55,139 nt of DNA. It comes from Oscillospiraceae bacterium (GTDB taxonomy: Bacteria > Bacillota > Clostridia > Oscillospirales > Oscillospiraceae). Position numbers and translations under genes: made by a program. Of the stretch, positions 15,416 to 24,414 are shown in pieces. The notes under the pieces are model-generated. The model did no database searches, was not told where the DNA came from, and saw nothing but the letters and a program-made list of their open reading frames with translations. The stretch covers positions 1-55,139 of the forward strand of contig JAAWCD010000005.1 of the NCBI GenBank assembly GCA_022793095.1, read 5' to 3'. Position 1 is the first letter of the stretch. Each line of letters begins with the position of its first letter.

Positions 15416-16018
15416 ATGGATAGAAACATCATCTATATACACGGAAAAGGCGGCAGTCCAGAGGAAGCGGCACATTATAAGTCAATCTTCAAAGGCTGTG
15501 ATGTCGTTGGTTTTGATTATACCGCACAATCACCGTGGGAAGCGAAAAAAGAATTTCCAATGCTTTTTGATTCTGCCTGTCAAGGCCGTAAATCCGTGGA
15601 GATAATCGCAAACAGCATTGGAGCCTTTTTTGCTATGAACGCCTTGCCGGATAAGGAGATCGAAAAAGCATACTTTATTTCTCCTGTGGTAGATATGGAA
15701 AAGCTGATTGCAGATATGATGACATGGGCAAATGTGACCGAAGATGAGCTTTACAGGCAAAAAGAGATTCCGACAGAGTTTGGGGAGGTTCTTTCCTGGG
15801 AGTATCTCTGCTATGTAAAGGAACATCCTGTCACATGGACAATTCCAACTCAGATTTTGTATGGAGAAAAGGACTATTTGACATCTTACGAAACGATTTC
15901 TAAATTTGCAGGTCAAATCAACGCGACACTTACCATTATGAAGAATGGGGAGCACTGGTTTCACACAGAAGAGCAGATGAAATTTCTTGATCGTTGGATG
16001 AAACAGTTTGTAGGGTAA
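15416..16018 (+). CDS. Small alpha/beta hydrolase
   Basis: 200-residue alpha/beta-hydrolase-fold protein of the YqiA/RBBP9-like size class; substrate unknown. The oxyanion strand IIYIHGKGGSPEE is at residues 5-17 and the nucleophile elbow appears as ANSIGAFF (Ser about residue 68), less canonical than GxSxG. A late Asp in YGEKDYLTS and the His in NGEHWFH complete a likely Ser-Asp-His triad. The gene is visibly richer in A+T than all its neighbours and uses AT-ending codons, which suggests recent acquisition. ACGGAG precedes the ATG at 15416. Confidence 0.8.
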   Translation: MDRNIIYIHGKGGSPEEAAHYKSIFKGCDVVGFDYTAQSPWEAKKEFPMLFDSACQGRKSVEIIANSIGAFFAMNALPDKEIEKAYFISPVVDMEKLIADMMTWANVTEDELYRQKEIPTEFGEVLSWEYLCYVKEHPVTWTIPTQILYGEKDYLTSYETISKFAGQINATLTIMKNGEHWFHTEEQMKFLDRWMKQFVG

Positions 16019-16153
16019 ACTGTACTTTTTAAACCGGCGGTTCCTTTAAGGCTTACCCTTGACATGTTTTTTCTTCTCGCCCTCTTTCCCTTGGAAATCC
16101 CCCACGCCTTGTCCTATACTTCTTCCCGTCAGGCGCGGCGAAACCCTGAGCCA

Positions 16154-16177
16154 GGGCCCGATGAGGTCATCGGGCCC
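16154..16177. repeat. GC-rich palindromic repeat
   Basis: GGGCCCGATGA GG TCATCGGGCCC, a perfect 11-bp stem. Bases 16019-16280 otherwise hold only low-complexity repeat-like sequence and no gene. Confidence 0.8.
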
Positions 16178-16280
16178 TACCTGCGGCGCGTCATTTGGCG
16201 GTCCTCTTGTAGGGGCCGGACACCTGGCCGGCCCAAACCGCCCGAGGGCACGGCAAATCTGGGACCCCGCCGCATGACGC

Positions 16281-16322
16281 CAGCTTAAAGTTCTTTTGCT
16301 TCTTTTCTTTCAAGAAAAGAAG
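16281..16322. repeat. T-rich hairpin repeat unit ahead of the P-type ATPase gene
   Basis: Tail CAGCTTAAAGTTC, then GCTTCTTTTCTTTCAAGAAA and AGAAG. Its right arm runs straight into the AAAGGGGGAAGG ribosome binding site. Confidence 0.8.
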
Positions 16323-16335
16323 AAAGGGGGAAGGT

Positions 16336-18954
16336 ATGAACGCGACCTATTATGAAAGCGCACAGACGGTGATGCAGGATCTGGCCACGGGGACCAAGGG
16401 GCTCTCCTCCGGGGAGGCGGAAGCCCGGCTGCGAAAATTCGGCCCAAATGAGCTCCGCCACAAGCCGCCCAGAAGCTGGCCGCTGCGGTTCCTGGACCAG
16501 CTCAAGGACCCCATGATTCTGGTGCTGCTGGCCGCGGCGGGGCTGTCCCTGTGGGCCAGCAAAGGGGAAGACTGGGTGGACACAGTGATTATCCTCATCA
16601 TTGTGGTGGTCAATGCCGCGGTCTCCCTGTCTCAGGAGAACAGCGCCCAGAAGGCTCTGGCCGCCCTGCGGCAGATGACCGCGCCTCAGGCCAGGGTGCT
16701 TCGGGACGGCCAGCTCCGGCGGCTGGACACCGCCCTGCTGGTGCCTGGAGACCTCATCTCCCTGGAGGCTGGCGACCTGGTGCCCGCTGACGCCCGGATT
16801 CTGGAGTCCGCCGGCCTCACCGCCGACGAGTCCGCCCTGACCGGCGAGTCCCTGCCGGTGGACAAGGCCCCCTCGGACCGGCTGGCCGAGGATACGCCTC
16901 TGGGGGACCGGAGCAACATGGTGCTGTCCTCCACCGTCATCACCCGGGGCCGGGCCACCTGCGTGGTCACCGCTACCGGTATGGACACGGAGGTGGGCCG
17001 CATCGCCACCCTGCTGATGGACCAGCAGGAAGGGGAAACGCCCCTGCAAAAAAAGATGGGGGAGATTAGCCGGGCCCTGTCCGCCGTCTGCCTGGCGGTG
17101 TGCGCCATTATGTTCGGGGTGGGACTCCTTCAAGGGCGGCAGCTGCTGGACATGCTGCTCACCGCCGTTTCGCTGGCGGTGGCCGCTATTCCCGAGGGCC
17201 TGCCTGCCATTGTCACTATCGTGCTCGCTCTGGGCGTGCAGCGGATGGCGGAGCGAAACGCCATTATGAAGACCCTTCCGGCAGTGGAGACCCTGGGCTG
17301 TGCCTCGGTTATCTGCTCAGATAAGACGGGCACCCTGACACAGAACCGGATGACAGTCACAAATGTCTGGACCTTCCACCCCAAAAACCGGGCCCTGGCC
17401 CTGACCGTGGGTGCGCTGTGCTCAGATGCTGTGCTCAGTCCGGTCAGGGGAGATCCCTACCGGTGCTCAGGAGACCCCACCGAGGCGGCGCTGGTGGCCG
17501 CTGCCGCCCAGGAGGGATTGCCCAAGGCGGAGCTGGAACGGGACATGCCGCGGGTGGGGGAGGTGCCCTTTGACTCGGAACGGAAGCTGATGTCCACCCT
17601 GCACCCGATGCCCTCCGGCGGCTACCGCCTGATGGTGAAGGGCGCGCCGGACATACTGCTGAAAAAATGCACGAAGTACTTAGGCAGCTCCAACGAGCCA
17701 ATCACCCTGTCCCCCACATCCATGAAGCAGATTGCCGGCGCCAACGACGCCATGGCGAACAAAGCCCTGCGGGTGCTCGGCATGGCCTACCGGGATCTGA
17801 CCAGCCTGCCGGGCCGTCCTGGGCCTACGCTGGAAGAGCGGCTGGTCTTTGTGGGAATGGCGGGGATGATGGACCCGCCCCGGCCGGAGGTCCGGGATGC
17901 GGTGGCGGACTGCTTCCGGGCGGGCATCCGGCCGGTGATGATTACCGGCGACCACAAGGCCACTGCCGTGGCGGTAGCCAGGGAACTGAGCATCCACCGG
18001 CCTGGAGATCAGGCCCTCACCGGGGAGGATTTGGACTTTCTGCCCCAGGAGCTGCTGGAAGAGAGCGTGGAGCGGTGCTCAGTTTACGCCCGTGTGTCGC
18101 CGGAGCACAAGCTCCGGATTGTGAAGGCGTGGCAGAAAAAGGGCCGGATTGTGGCCATGACCGGCGACGGTGTCAACGACGCGCCAGCCTTGAAGGCGGC
18201 GGACATCGGCTGCGCCATGGGCCGGAGCGGCACCGACGTGGCCAAGGGCGCGGCGGACATGATTCTGACGGACGACAACTTTTCCACCATCGTGGCCGCG
18301 GTGGAGGGGGGCCGCGGAGTTTACGCCAACATCAAGAAGAGCATCCACTACCTGCTGTCCTGCAATATCGGGGAGATCATCACTGTGGCCCTGGCCACCT
18401 TTCTGCGGTTTTCCCAGATGCCGCTATTGCCGGTTCAGCTGCTGTGGCTGAATCTGGTGACAGACTCTCTGCCTGCCCTGGCTCTGGGGGTGGAACCGGT
18501 GGAGCCAGGCGTCATGGAACAGCCGCCACGGCAGGGAGACGAGGCACTGTTCACCAGGGCGTTTGCCTTCCGGCTGGCCTGGCAGGGGACGCTGGTGGGG
18601 CTGGTAACGCTGGGAGCGTACTGTCTGGGCCTGCTGTTCGGGCCGAACCGGAGCGTGGGCGCGGCCAACACCATGGCCTTCGCCACTCTGACCCTGTGCC
18701 AGCTGTTCCACGCCTTCGATGTGCGGAGCGACTGCCATTCGCTGTTTGATATCGGAATCTGCTCCAATCCGGCCATGCTCAAAGCCTTCGCGGCAGGGCT
18801 GGCCTTGCAGCTGGCGGTGCTGCTTCTGCCGCCGCTTCAGGGGGTGTTTCAGGTGGTTTCCCTGACCGGCGTGCAGTGGATGACCGTGGCGGCCCTCTCG
18901 ATTCTGCCGCTTCTGGTCTGTGAGACGGTGAAGTGGGCCAGGAAGCGCTGGTAG
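16336..18954 (+). CDS. P-type cation ATPase, probable calcium pump
   Basis: 872 residues, type IIA P-type ATPase of the membrane, probably exporting Ca2+. In order: N-terminal cation-ATPase domain (1-60), membrane pair M1-M2, actuator domain with the LTGES motif (about 173-177), M4 with PEGLPA (about 288), phosphorylation site DKTGTLT (Asp329), nucleotide domain with KGAPD, hinge [11 protein letters not shown], and the C-terminal six-helix region. M6 [13 protein letters not shown] carries the Asn-Thr-Asp trio seen in SERCA-type calcium pumps. The family length is about 870-900. It stands alone, ending near a 21-bp terminator. Confidence 0.93.
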   Translation: MNATYYESAQTVMQDLATGTKGLSSGEAEARLRKFGPNELRHKPPRSWPLRFLDQLKDPMILVLLAAAGLSLWASKGEDWVDTVIILIIVVVNAAVSLSQENSAQKALAALRQMTAPQARVLRDGQLRRLDTALLVPGDLISLEAGDLVPADARILESAGLTADESALTGESLPVDKAPSDRLAEDTPLGDRSNMVLSSTVITRGRATCVVTATGMDTEVGRIATLLMDQQEGETPLQKKMGEISRALSAVCLAVCAIMFGVGLLQGRQLLDMLLTAVSLAVAAIPEGLPAIVTIVLALGVQRMAERNAIMKTLPAVETLGCASVICSDKTGTLTQNRMTVTNVWTFHPKNRALALTVGALCSDAVLSPVRGDPYRCSGDPTEAALVAAAAQEGLPKAELERDMPRVGEVPFDSERKLMSTLHPMPSGGYRLMVKGAPDILLKKCTKYLGSSNEPITLSPTSMKQIAGANDAMANKALRVLGMAYRDLTSLPGRPGPTLEERLVFVGMAGMMDPPRPEVRDAVADCFRAGIRPVMITGDHKATAVAVARELSIHRPGDQALTGEDLDFLPQELLEESVERCSVYARVSPEHKLRIVKAWQKKGRIVAMTGDGVNDAPALKAADIGCAMGRSGTDVAKGAADMILTDDNFSTIVAAVEGGRGVYANIKKSIHYLLSCNIGEIITVALATFLRFSQMPLLPVQLLWLNLVTDSLPALALGVEPVEPGVMEQPPRQGDEALFTRAFAFRLAWQGTLVGLVTLGAYCLGLLFGPNRSVGAANTMAFATLTLCQLFHAFDVRSDCHSLFDIGICSNPAMLKAFAAGLALQLAVLLLPPLQGVFQVVSLTGVQWMTVAALSILPLLVCETVKWARKRW

Positions 18955-19011
18955 AGAACGGCTTCGCCGGAACCGGATATTGATTTACGCGGCCGGATGG
19001 CGGGTTATTTT

Positions 19012-19175
19012 TAGAAGCTGTACCATTCGCCGGGGTGCACAGATTTGCGAGACAAAATCGTTGTTGGCAAGGCAAAAAAGCGGGGTAATACTGGATGTAT
19101 TTCAAGCTTTTTTAACGAAGCCAACGGCAATTTTGGCCGCAAAGATGTGTGCTGAGGCGATTGGTACAGCTTCTT
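19012..19175. repeat. MITE-like element
   Basis: About 164 bp with terminal inverted repeats AAGCTGTACCA and TGGTACAGCTT. The core GGCAAGGCAAAAAAGCGG and ATACTGGATGTATT is shared with the element at 48293 (about 80-85 percent identical throughout by eye) and, reversed, with the element at both window ends. Confidence 0.8.
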
Positions 19176-19180
19176 AGAAA

Positions 19181-19228
19181 GGCACAGAAAAAGCGGCAGC
19201 TGATTCCAGCTGCCGCTTTTTCTGTGCC
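19181..19228. terminator. Bidirectional terminator
   Basis: A perfect 21-bp stem, GGCACAGAAAAAGCGGCAGC plus T paired with its complement around GATTCC, between the convergent ATPase and aldolase genes. Confidence 0.9.
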
Positions 19229-19264
19229 TTGAGCTGCGCTTAAGGGCTCTGATGCCGTCTGAGA

Positions 19265-20200
19265 TTACTTCACCCACTTGCCCATAGCCGCGTCAATCAG
19301 AGCGGCAGCGTGGTCCACCTTGGGCATATCGTCGGGAATCAGGTTGTACAGAGGCGCGCGCACGCCGCCCAGGTCGAGGCCTTCCCGCTTTTTCAGCACG
19401 GCCTTGATGACACCGTACATGTTGCCCTTGCAGGCGCACAGAGCGTAAATGACCTCATTGATGTCGTACTGGAGGGCCTTGGCCTCCTCCCACTTGCCGT
19501 CCTTGAACAGCTCATCCAGCTTCAGGAACAGCTCAGGCATTGCGCCGTAGGTGCCGCCGATGCCGCCGTCCGCGCCCATCATCCGGCCGGAGATGAACTG
19601 CTCGTCGGGACCGTTGAAGACCACGAAGCCGTTTTCACCCCGAGCGGCCGTGCCGTCGGCCTTGAACATCTGAATGTCCTGGACAGGCATGGAGGAGTTC
19701 TTTACCGCCACCACCTGGGGATTCTTCAGCATCTCATGGAACAGGGACATGGTGAGGGCCACACCAGCCAGCTGGGGAATATTGTAGATGACGAAATCAG
19801 TCTTAGGGGCGGCGGCGCTCATGTCGTTCCAGTACTGAGCAATGGCGTACTCGGGCAGCTTGAAGTAAATGGGGGGGATGGAGGCGATGGCGTCCACGCC
19901 CACGCTCTCAGCGTGGCGGGCCAGCTCCACGGAATCACGGGTGGAGTTGCAGCCCACGTGGGCAATGACGGTCAGCTTGCCCCCGGCGGCCTCCATCACG
20001 TTTTCCAGCACCAGCTTCCGCTCTTCCACGCTCTGATAAATGCACTCGCCGGAGGAGCCGCCCACATAGGTGCCCTTGACGCCCTTTTTGACCAGGAAGC
20101 GGGTCAGATCCTGGACCGCCTTGGGAGAGATGTCCCCCTTTTCGTCATAGCAGGCGTAGAACGCGGGAATGATGCCCTGATACTTGGAGATATCCTTCAT
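19265..20200 (-). CDS. DapA/NanA-family aldolase (N-acetylneuraminate lyase-like)
   Basis: 311-residue TIM-barrel class I aldolase of the dihydrodipicolinate synthase/N-acetylneuraminate lyase family. The GGSSGE loop (about residues 47-52), the Tyr in FVIYNIPQLAG and the Schiff-base Lys in VVAVKNSS are present. Features such as FNGPDEQFISGRMMGADGGIGGTYG and the short C-terminus favour the NanA-like side rather than DapA, so sialic acid or another 2-keto acid is the likelier substrate. No sialic-acid transport genes are adjacent. The ATG at 20200 has AAAGGATGGG upstream; the longer frame is rejected. Confidence 0.87.
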   Translation of the reverse strand: MKDISKYQGIIPAFYACYDEKGDISPKAVQDLTRFLVKKGVKGTYVGGSSGECIYQSVEERKLVLENVMEAAGGKLTVIAHVGCNSTRDSVELARHAESVGVDAIASIPPIYFKLPEYAIAQYWNDMSAAAPKTDFVIYNIPQLAGVALTMSLFHEMLKNPQVVAVKNSSMPVQDIQMFKADGTAARGENGFVVFNGPDEQFISGRMMGADGGIGGTYGAMPELFLKLDELFKDGKWEEAKALQYDINEVIYALCACKGNMYGVIKAVLKKREGLDLGGVRAPLYNLIPDDMPKVDHAAALIDAAMGKWVK

Positions 20201-20370
20201 TACAATCCCATCCTTTTTCATTTTCCGTTTTGTTGTGCCGGCGGTTTTCACGCTGGCTTTACTAATTGTATCATACACCGAATGGCCCGAAAGAACAACC
20301 TCTTTTCGTGCCTGGAGGAAAAATATTTTGGTGGGGGCTGGAGGCCCGCCCGATTTCGCTGTTTTCTTGG

Positions 20371-20399
20371 TTGACGCTCCCGCTCCTTGGGTATATAAT
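20371..20399 (+). promoter_or_regulatory. Sigma-A promoter of the alanine-racemase-like gene
   Basis: TTGACG (20371-20376), 17-bp spacer, TATAAT (20394-20399). The strongest-looking housekeeping promoter in the window apart from the hrcA one. Bases 20201-20370 hold nothing else recognisable. Confidence 0.8.
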
Positions 20400-20447
20400 G
20401 CAGAATATATCATTTTATGATTTTTTCCCTCGAAAGGTGGGAGCAGC

Positions 20448-21506
20448 ATGCGAACTCTGGTTCTGGATACCGCTGCCATCCGCAGCAACATCAACGTCAT
20501 CAAGGAGCGGGCCGATAAGGCCCTCATTTACGCAGTGCTGGCCGGTGACGGATACGGCGCAGGCGCGGTGGAGCTGGCCAGGGTTCTGCGGGACAACGGC
20601 ATCAACCGGTTTGCCGTCACAGAGGTGGCGGACGCCGCCGCCCTGCGGAAGGCCGGGCTGGTGGATGAAGAGCTTCTTATGCTCCGCTCCACCACAGACC
20701 GGAAGGAGCTGGAGAAGCTGCTGGAATTGAGCGTGGTGTGCACCATTGGCTCTTACGAGACCGGGGTGGCCCTGAACGCCCTGGCGGAGGAGCGGTCCAC
20801 CATTGCGGAAGCCCATGTACGCATTGACACTGGCATGGGCTTTGGCGGCTTTCTGACCAGTGAGCCGGAAAAGCTGCTGTCCATCTATCAGTATCTGCCC
20901 AATGTGGCCATTTGCGGCACCTACACGCAGTTTCATTCCGCCGGAGGCGGCGTGGATGTGCAGCTCCACCGCTTCAAGGAGGCGCTGGAGCAGATCAACG
21001 CCGCAGGCTTTGAGACGGGCATTCGCCACGCCGCCGGGTCCTCTGTGCTGATGAGCGGGCGGACGATTGAGCTGGACGCGGTGCGGGTGGGATCGGCATT
21101 TCTGGGCCGCTGCAAGCGGACCCGAGGGGACAAGCTCCAGACCGTGGGCAAGGCGGAGGTCACTTTGGACGAAATCCGCTGGCTGCCCAAGGGGCACACG
21201 GTGGGAAACGAGACGCTGGTCACACTGCAAAAGCCTACTCGGGTGGCGGTTCTGGCGGTGGGCTACCGGAACGGCTTTGGCATCCGTCATCTGCGGGAGC
21301 CAGGGATCTGGGCGGCGATTCGGGCCTGGTGGGCGGACCAGCGGCGCACGGTGCGGATCAACAAGCAGCGGGCGAAGGTGCTGGGCCGGGTGGGAGCCAT
21401 GGAAACCGTGGTGGATATCACGAATCTCACCTGCTCGGTGGGGGATGTGGCTGTTTTTGAGATGGACCCCATGTTTGCCCGCGGCATGAAACGGGAATAC
21501 CGATAA
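20448..21506 (+). CDS. Alanine racemase homologue lacking the PLP lysine
   Basis: 352 residues, fold type III PLP-enzyme family. The N-terminal barrel start is normally AVVKADAYGHG; here it reads AVLAGDGYGAG (about residues 29-39), so the lysine that holds pyridoxal phosphate is alanine (residue 32) and the conserved His is alanine too. Other family features remain: HVRIDTGMGFGGF, the Tyr of GYRNGFG (aligned with GYADG), and a C-terminal beta domain. A racemase mechanism through an internal aldimine is therefore unlikely; it may be a pseudoenzyme or have another role. It starts a cluster with a small ORF, a D-Asp ligase and an aspartate racemase. SD AAAGGTGGG. Confidence 0.85.
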   Translation: MRTLVLDTAAIRSNINVIKERADKALIYAVLAGDGYGAGAVELARVLRDNGINRFAVTEVADAAALRKAGLVDEELLMLRSTTDRKELEKLLELSVVCTIGSYETGVALNALAEERSTIAEAHVRIDTGMGFGGFLTSEPEKLLSIYQYLPNVAICGTYTQFHSAGGGVDVQLHRFKEALEQINAAGFETGIRHAAGSSVLMSGRTIELDAVRVGSAFLGRCKRTRGDKLQTVGKAEVTLDEIRWLPKGHTVGNETLVTLQKPTRVAVLAVGYRNGFGIRHLREPGIWAAIRAWWADQRRTVRINKQRAKVLGRVGAMETVVDITNLTCSVGDVAVFEMDPMFARGMKREYR

Positions 21507-21519
21507 AGGAGAATGGGAC

Positions 21520-21726
21520 ATGAGTGCAACTGCGGCGCCTGAGCTGCTGGAATGGATTTGGGCTGTTTTTGAGGGGGAGCTTGGCTTTGGCGCGCGGGAG
21601 GTCCGGCTTTCCGACGAGGAGGCCGCGGCGGTCCGCCGGACCTGGCCCTCGGCCTCCCTGACCCCGCTGCCCCAGACTGGCGGCGAAAAAAACTGGTACA
21701 CGCTGAGTTTCGCTTCTTTTTCTTAG
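21520..21726 (+). CDS. Small protein of unknown function
   Basis: 68 residues, not recognised. It begins 13 bases after the racemase homologue with a good AAAGGAG site, so it is probably translated from the same message. Sequence is acidic and helical (APELLEWIWAVFEGELGFG, residues 6-24) with no membrane segment. Its last codons and TAG stop lie inside a T-rich hairpin repeat, so the C-terminus (SFASFS) is repeat-derived and the original protein may have been longer. Confidence 0.55.
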   Translation: MSATAAPELLEWIWAVFEGELGFGAREVRLSDEEAAAVRRTWPSASLTPLPQTGGEKNWYTLSFASFS

Positions 21727-21748
21727 AAGAAAAAGAAGCAAAACGAAC
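21708..21748. repeat. T-rich hairpin repeat unit
   Basis: CGCTTCTTTTTCT TAG AAGAAAAAGAAGC, with tail AAAACGAAC. It overlaps the end of the 68-aa ORF. Confidence 0.75.
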
Positions 21749-21837
21749 CGGCGATTGTGCGGCGCTTCCCAAGGGGGGCTCTGCCCTTCTGGCTGCTCTT
21801 TTCAAAATCTGAACAAAGCAAAGGACGTTTTACCACC

Positions 21838-23046
21838 ATGAACAAACCCTTCTATCCCCTCCTGTTCGGCGGGGACATCAATGTTTACAGCGTAGCCCGC
21901 GCCTTTCACGAGGCATACGGGGTTACTTCCACCTGCTTTGGCAAGTATCCGTCCGGGCCCGCCTATGACAGCGCCATCATTGACTACCATGTCTGCCCCC
22001 AGAATGAGAACGCGGAGACCTTCTGCCGCAATGTGGCGGACTTTGCCGCCGCCCATAAAGACGGCACGGTGATTATTCTGGGCTGCGGAGACAGCTACGT
22101 CAAGCTGGCGGCGGAGCACAAGGAACGCTTCCCGGAAAACTGCGTGGCCCCCTACATCAGCGGAGAGCTGATCAACACCTTAATCAATAAGGAAACGTTT
22201 TACGCCCTCTGCGACCAGTACGGCCTGGACCATCCGGCCACCGTCATCCACCGGAAGGAGATGGGCCATGGCTTTGACCTGCCCTTTGGGCCGCCCTACA
22301 TCTGCAAGCCCTCCAACGGCGTGGAATACTGGGCGCACCCCTTCGAGGGCAATGATAAGGTGTTCATTCTCCCCGACCGGACGGCGCTGGAAGCGGTTTT
22401 GGACAAGGTTTACGCCTCCGGGTACGGGGACTCCATGATTATTCAGGAGTTTATCCCTGGGGACGACAGCTTCATGCGGGTGCTGACCAATTACTCGGAC
22501 CGGAATGAGAACGTCAAGCTCATGTGCCTGGGACACGTTCTGCTGGAGGAGCACACCCCTCACGGGCTGGGCAATCATGCGGTTATCCTGACGGAGACCA
22601 ACGAGGAAATCTGCGAGAAAATCAAGGGCTTTCTGGAAGCGATTCACTACACCGGATTTTCCAATTTTGATATCAAGTACGATGTGCGGGACGGGAAGTA
22701 CAAGCTGTTTGAAATCAACTGCCGCCAGGGGCGCAGCAATTACTATGTGACCGGCGCGGGGTACAACATCGCCAAGCTGGTGGTGGAGGACCGGCTGGAG
22801 GGGAAGGAGCTGCCCTTCACCCTTGCCCGGAATCATTCCCTGTGGCGGGTGGTGCCCCAGAAGGTGGCCTACGATTACACGCCCGCAACGTATCATCAGG
22901 AAATGAAGTCCCTGATTCAGGCGGGCGCGGTGACCAATTCCCTGTTCTATCAGAAGGACCGGGGCCTTGGCCGGACGCTCCGGCTGTGGAAGAACCAACT
23001 GGGCCATTTCTACAAGTTTCAGAAGTATTATGAGAAGAAATCCTGA
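21838..23046 (+). CDS. D-aspartate ligase-like ATP-grasp enzyme
   Basis: 402 residues. The sequence follows the D-aspartate ligase of Enterococcus faecium (Asl) closely in the parts I can recall: PLLFGGDINVYSVARAFHEA at the start, the INKETFYALCDQYGL stretch, QEFIPGDDSFMRVL, and KLFEINCRQGRS near the metal site of the ATP-grasp fold. That enzyme links D-aspartate to the lysine side chain of the peptidoglycan precursor in the cytoplasm, forming the cross-bridge. An aspartate racemase follows 72 bp downstream, the same pairing as in Enterococcus, which supports the call. The ATG at 21838 has only a weak AAAGGACG site; upstream in-frame codons are repeat sequence. Confidence 0.85.
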   Translation: MNKPFYPLLFGGDINVYSVARAFHEAYGVTSTCFGKYPSGPAYDSAIIDYHVCPQNENAETFCRNVADFAAAHKDGTVIILGCGDSYVKLAAEHKERFPENCVAPYISGELINTLINKETFYALCDQYGLDHPATVIHRKEMGHGFDLPFGPPYICKPSNGVEYWAHPFEGNDKVFILPDRTALEAVLDKVYASGYGDSMIIQEFIPGDDSFMRVLTNYSDRNENVKLMCLGHVLLEEHTPHGLGNHAVILTETNEEICEKIKGFLEAIHYTGFSNFDIKYDVRDGKYKLFEINCRQGRSNYYVTGAGYNIAKLVVEDRLEGKELPFTLARNHSLWRVVPQKVAYDYTPATYHQEMKSLIQAGAVTNSLFYQKDRGLGRTLRLWKNQLGHFYKFQKYYEKKS

Positions 23047-23047
23047 G

Positions 23048-23091
23048 TTTCTCTTCTTTTTCTTAGAAGAAAAAGAAGCAAAAAGAACTTT
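23048..23091. repeat. T-rich hairpin repeat unit
   Basis: Starts two bases after the ligase stop: CTCTTCTTTTTCT TAG AAGAAAAAGAAG, tail CAAAAAGAACTTT. Confidence 0.8.
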
Positions 23092-23118
23092 GAGCGACGT
23101 TCTCTTTTAGAGGTGCAT

Positions 23119-23820
23119 ATGGACAAACGCCTTGGCATACTGGGCGGCATGGGCCCCCAGGCCACCCAGATTTTCTATCAATGGATCTTAGACCGGACGG
23201 ACGCGGCCTGCGATCAGGAGCATATACCGGCCCTGATTCTCAGCGACACGGAAATGCCCGACCGGACCGCGGCCATTCTCAGCGGACGGGGGGAACCGGT
23301 TTTCCAGCGGCTGCTGGAGGACGCCAGGCTGCTGGAGCGGTCGGGATGCACGGCCATTGCCATTCCCTGCAACACGTCCCACTATTTCGCCGGGCGGCTT
23401 CAGGAGCAGCTGACAGTTCCCATTCTCCACATGCCCCGGCTCACGGTGGAGCGGCTGAGGCAGGAGGGCAGAAAAAAAGCGGCCATTCTGGCCACGGATG
23501 GGACGGTGCGGACGGGCATCTATCACGATGCCTGCCGGGAGGCGGGCATCGAGCCGGTGACGCTGGGAGAGGCGGAACAGCGGCTGATTATGTCCATCAT
23601 TTACGAGGAAATCAAGAAGGGCGAGACAGGAAGCCGGGAAAAGTTTGCCCTGGTGGACCGGTTTGTCCGGGAAGCCGGGTGTGACGGGGCAATTCTGGGC
23701 TGTACGGAGCTGTCGGTCTACCGGTCCTATCACGGCCTGCCGGATTTCTATATCGACGCCATGGAAGTGCTGGCTGAGGCGTGTATTTTGGCCTGTGGGA
23801 AAAAGCTGCGGCTGGTGTGA
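23119..23820 (+). CDS. racD: Aspartate/glutamate racemase family protein
   Basis: 233-residue cofactor-independent racemase; here probably aspartate racemase supplying D-Asp for the ligase upstream. The start LGILGGMGPQAT is diagnostic for the aspartate racemase branch. The two catalytic cysteines are visible in IPCNTSH (about residue 83) and LGCTELS (about 195). Length is normal (230-240). I start at the ATG at 23119; a GTG two codons earlier lies inside the AGAGGTG site. The downstream minus-strand gene ends 14 bases away with no visible terminator. Confidence 0.88.
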   Translation: MDKRLGILGGMGPQATQIFYQWILDRTDAACDQEHIPALILSDTEMPDRTAAILSGRGEPVFQRLLEDARLLERSGCTAIAIPCNTSHYFAGRLQEQLTVPILHMPRLTVERLRQEGRKKAAILATDGTVRTGIYHDACREAGIEPVTLGEAEQRLIMSIIYEEIKKGETGSREKFALVDRFVREAGCDGAILGCTELSVYRSYHGLPDFYIDAMEVLAEACILACGKKLRLV

Positions 23821-23834
23821 AGCGGGCGCAGCCC

Positions 23835-24098
23835 TTACCGGGCCGACAGACGGCCCAGCTCAATGCCAAACGCCAGCGTGTTTTCAAAGAGGGCAAAATC
23901 GTCCACCCTGGTCATGTCCCTTTGGGCGTCCTGATACTGTTCCCATATGGATACCTGCTCCGGCGTCAGGATGGCTTCCATTGCCTGTTCCAGTTCCGTT
24001 AGACGGCGGGAGACCTGACGGACCTCGCTCCGGTCCCACCAGTCAGAGGGGACGCGGCTGTCCATTAGGGTGAAAATTTTCAGCATGAAATTTGACAT
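23835..24098 (-). CDS. Small helical protein, DUF6809-like
   Basis: 87 residues, function unknown. It has the look of a family of short helical proteins common in Clostridia mobile and accessory regions (I think DUF6809): a basic N-terminus, a central helix pair (SRRLTELEQAMEAILTPEQ) and the C-terminal FENTLAFGIELGRL. GGGAGGAAA precedes the ATG by 7-8 bases. It is divergent from the first of two XRE regulators and shares a 90-bp control region with it. Confidence 0.65.
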   Translation of the reverse strand: MSNFMLKIFTLMDSRVPSDWWDRSEVRQVSRRLTELEQAMEAILTPEQVSIWEQYQDAQRDMTRVDDFALFENTLAFGIELGRLSAR

Positions 24099-24142
24099 GA
24101 TATGTTTCCTCCCTTTTACCCGTTCGGATCATCCTCGTATCT

Positions 24143-24172
24143 ATTATAATGCTCCATACGGGTCAATGTCAA
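24143..24172 (-). promoter_or_regulatory. Minus-strand promoter of the small helical protein
   Basis: Minus strand TTGACA (24172-24167), 18 bp, TATAAT (24148-24143). The ATTATAAT is palindromic, so the same bases can serve as a -10 box for the regulator reading right. Confidence 0.65.
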
Positions 24173-24183
24173 GGGGGTGCCGT

Positions 24184-24393
24184 ATGAAAATTTTATCAGA
24201 ACGCCTTTTTCTGCTCAGAACTGAGCGCAATTTAAAGCAAGAAGAGGTGTCAAAAGCCCTTGGCATTGGATTTCAGAGTTATCGCCGTTACGAGCATGAT
24301 GAACGGGACCCAAGCGCGCCAGTCATCGTAGCAATGGCGAATTTTTTCAATGTATCAAGCGATTATTTGCTGGGTCTGCGTGACGAGCGGTGA
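24184..24393 (+). CDS. XRE-family transcriptional regulator (first of a tandem pair)
   Basis: 69-residue single-domain Cro/C1-type DNA-binding protein. The helix-turn-helix is LKQEEVSKALGIGFQSYRRYE (about residues 17-37), and the end FFNVSSDYLLGLRDER is typical. It is about 70 percent identical to the second copy at 24526, with the invariant ERDPSAPVIVAMA block, so the two arose by duplication. The pair is richer in A+T than its surroundings. Such small regulators usually act as autorepressors; no phage genes are adjacent. Confidence 0.88.
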   Translation: MKILSERLFLLRTERNLKQEEVSKALGIGFQSYRRYEHDERDPSAPVIVAMANFFNVSSDYLLGLRDER

Positions 24394-24414
24394 CCTGGGG
24401 CACGGCGGGGGCAC

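Noticed and set aside
15530..15964. Antisense ORF in the alpha/beta hydrolase gene
   Set aside because: No SD or domain, whereas the sense frame shows a full hydrolase fold.
16019..16280. Short ORFs ahead of the P-type ATPase gene
   Set aside because: They translate GC-rich repeats and have no ribosome binding site.
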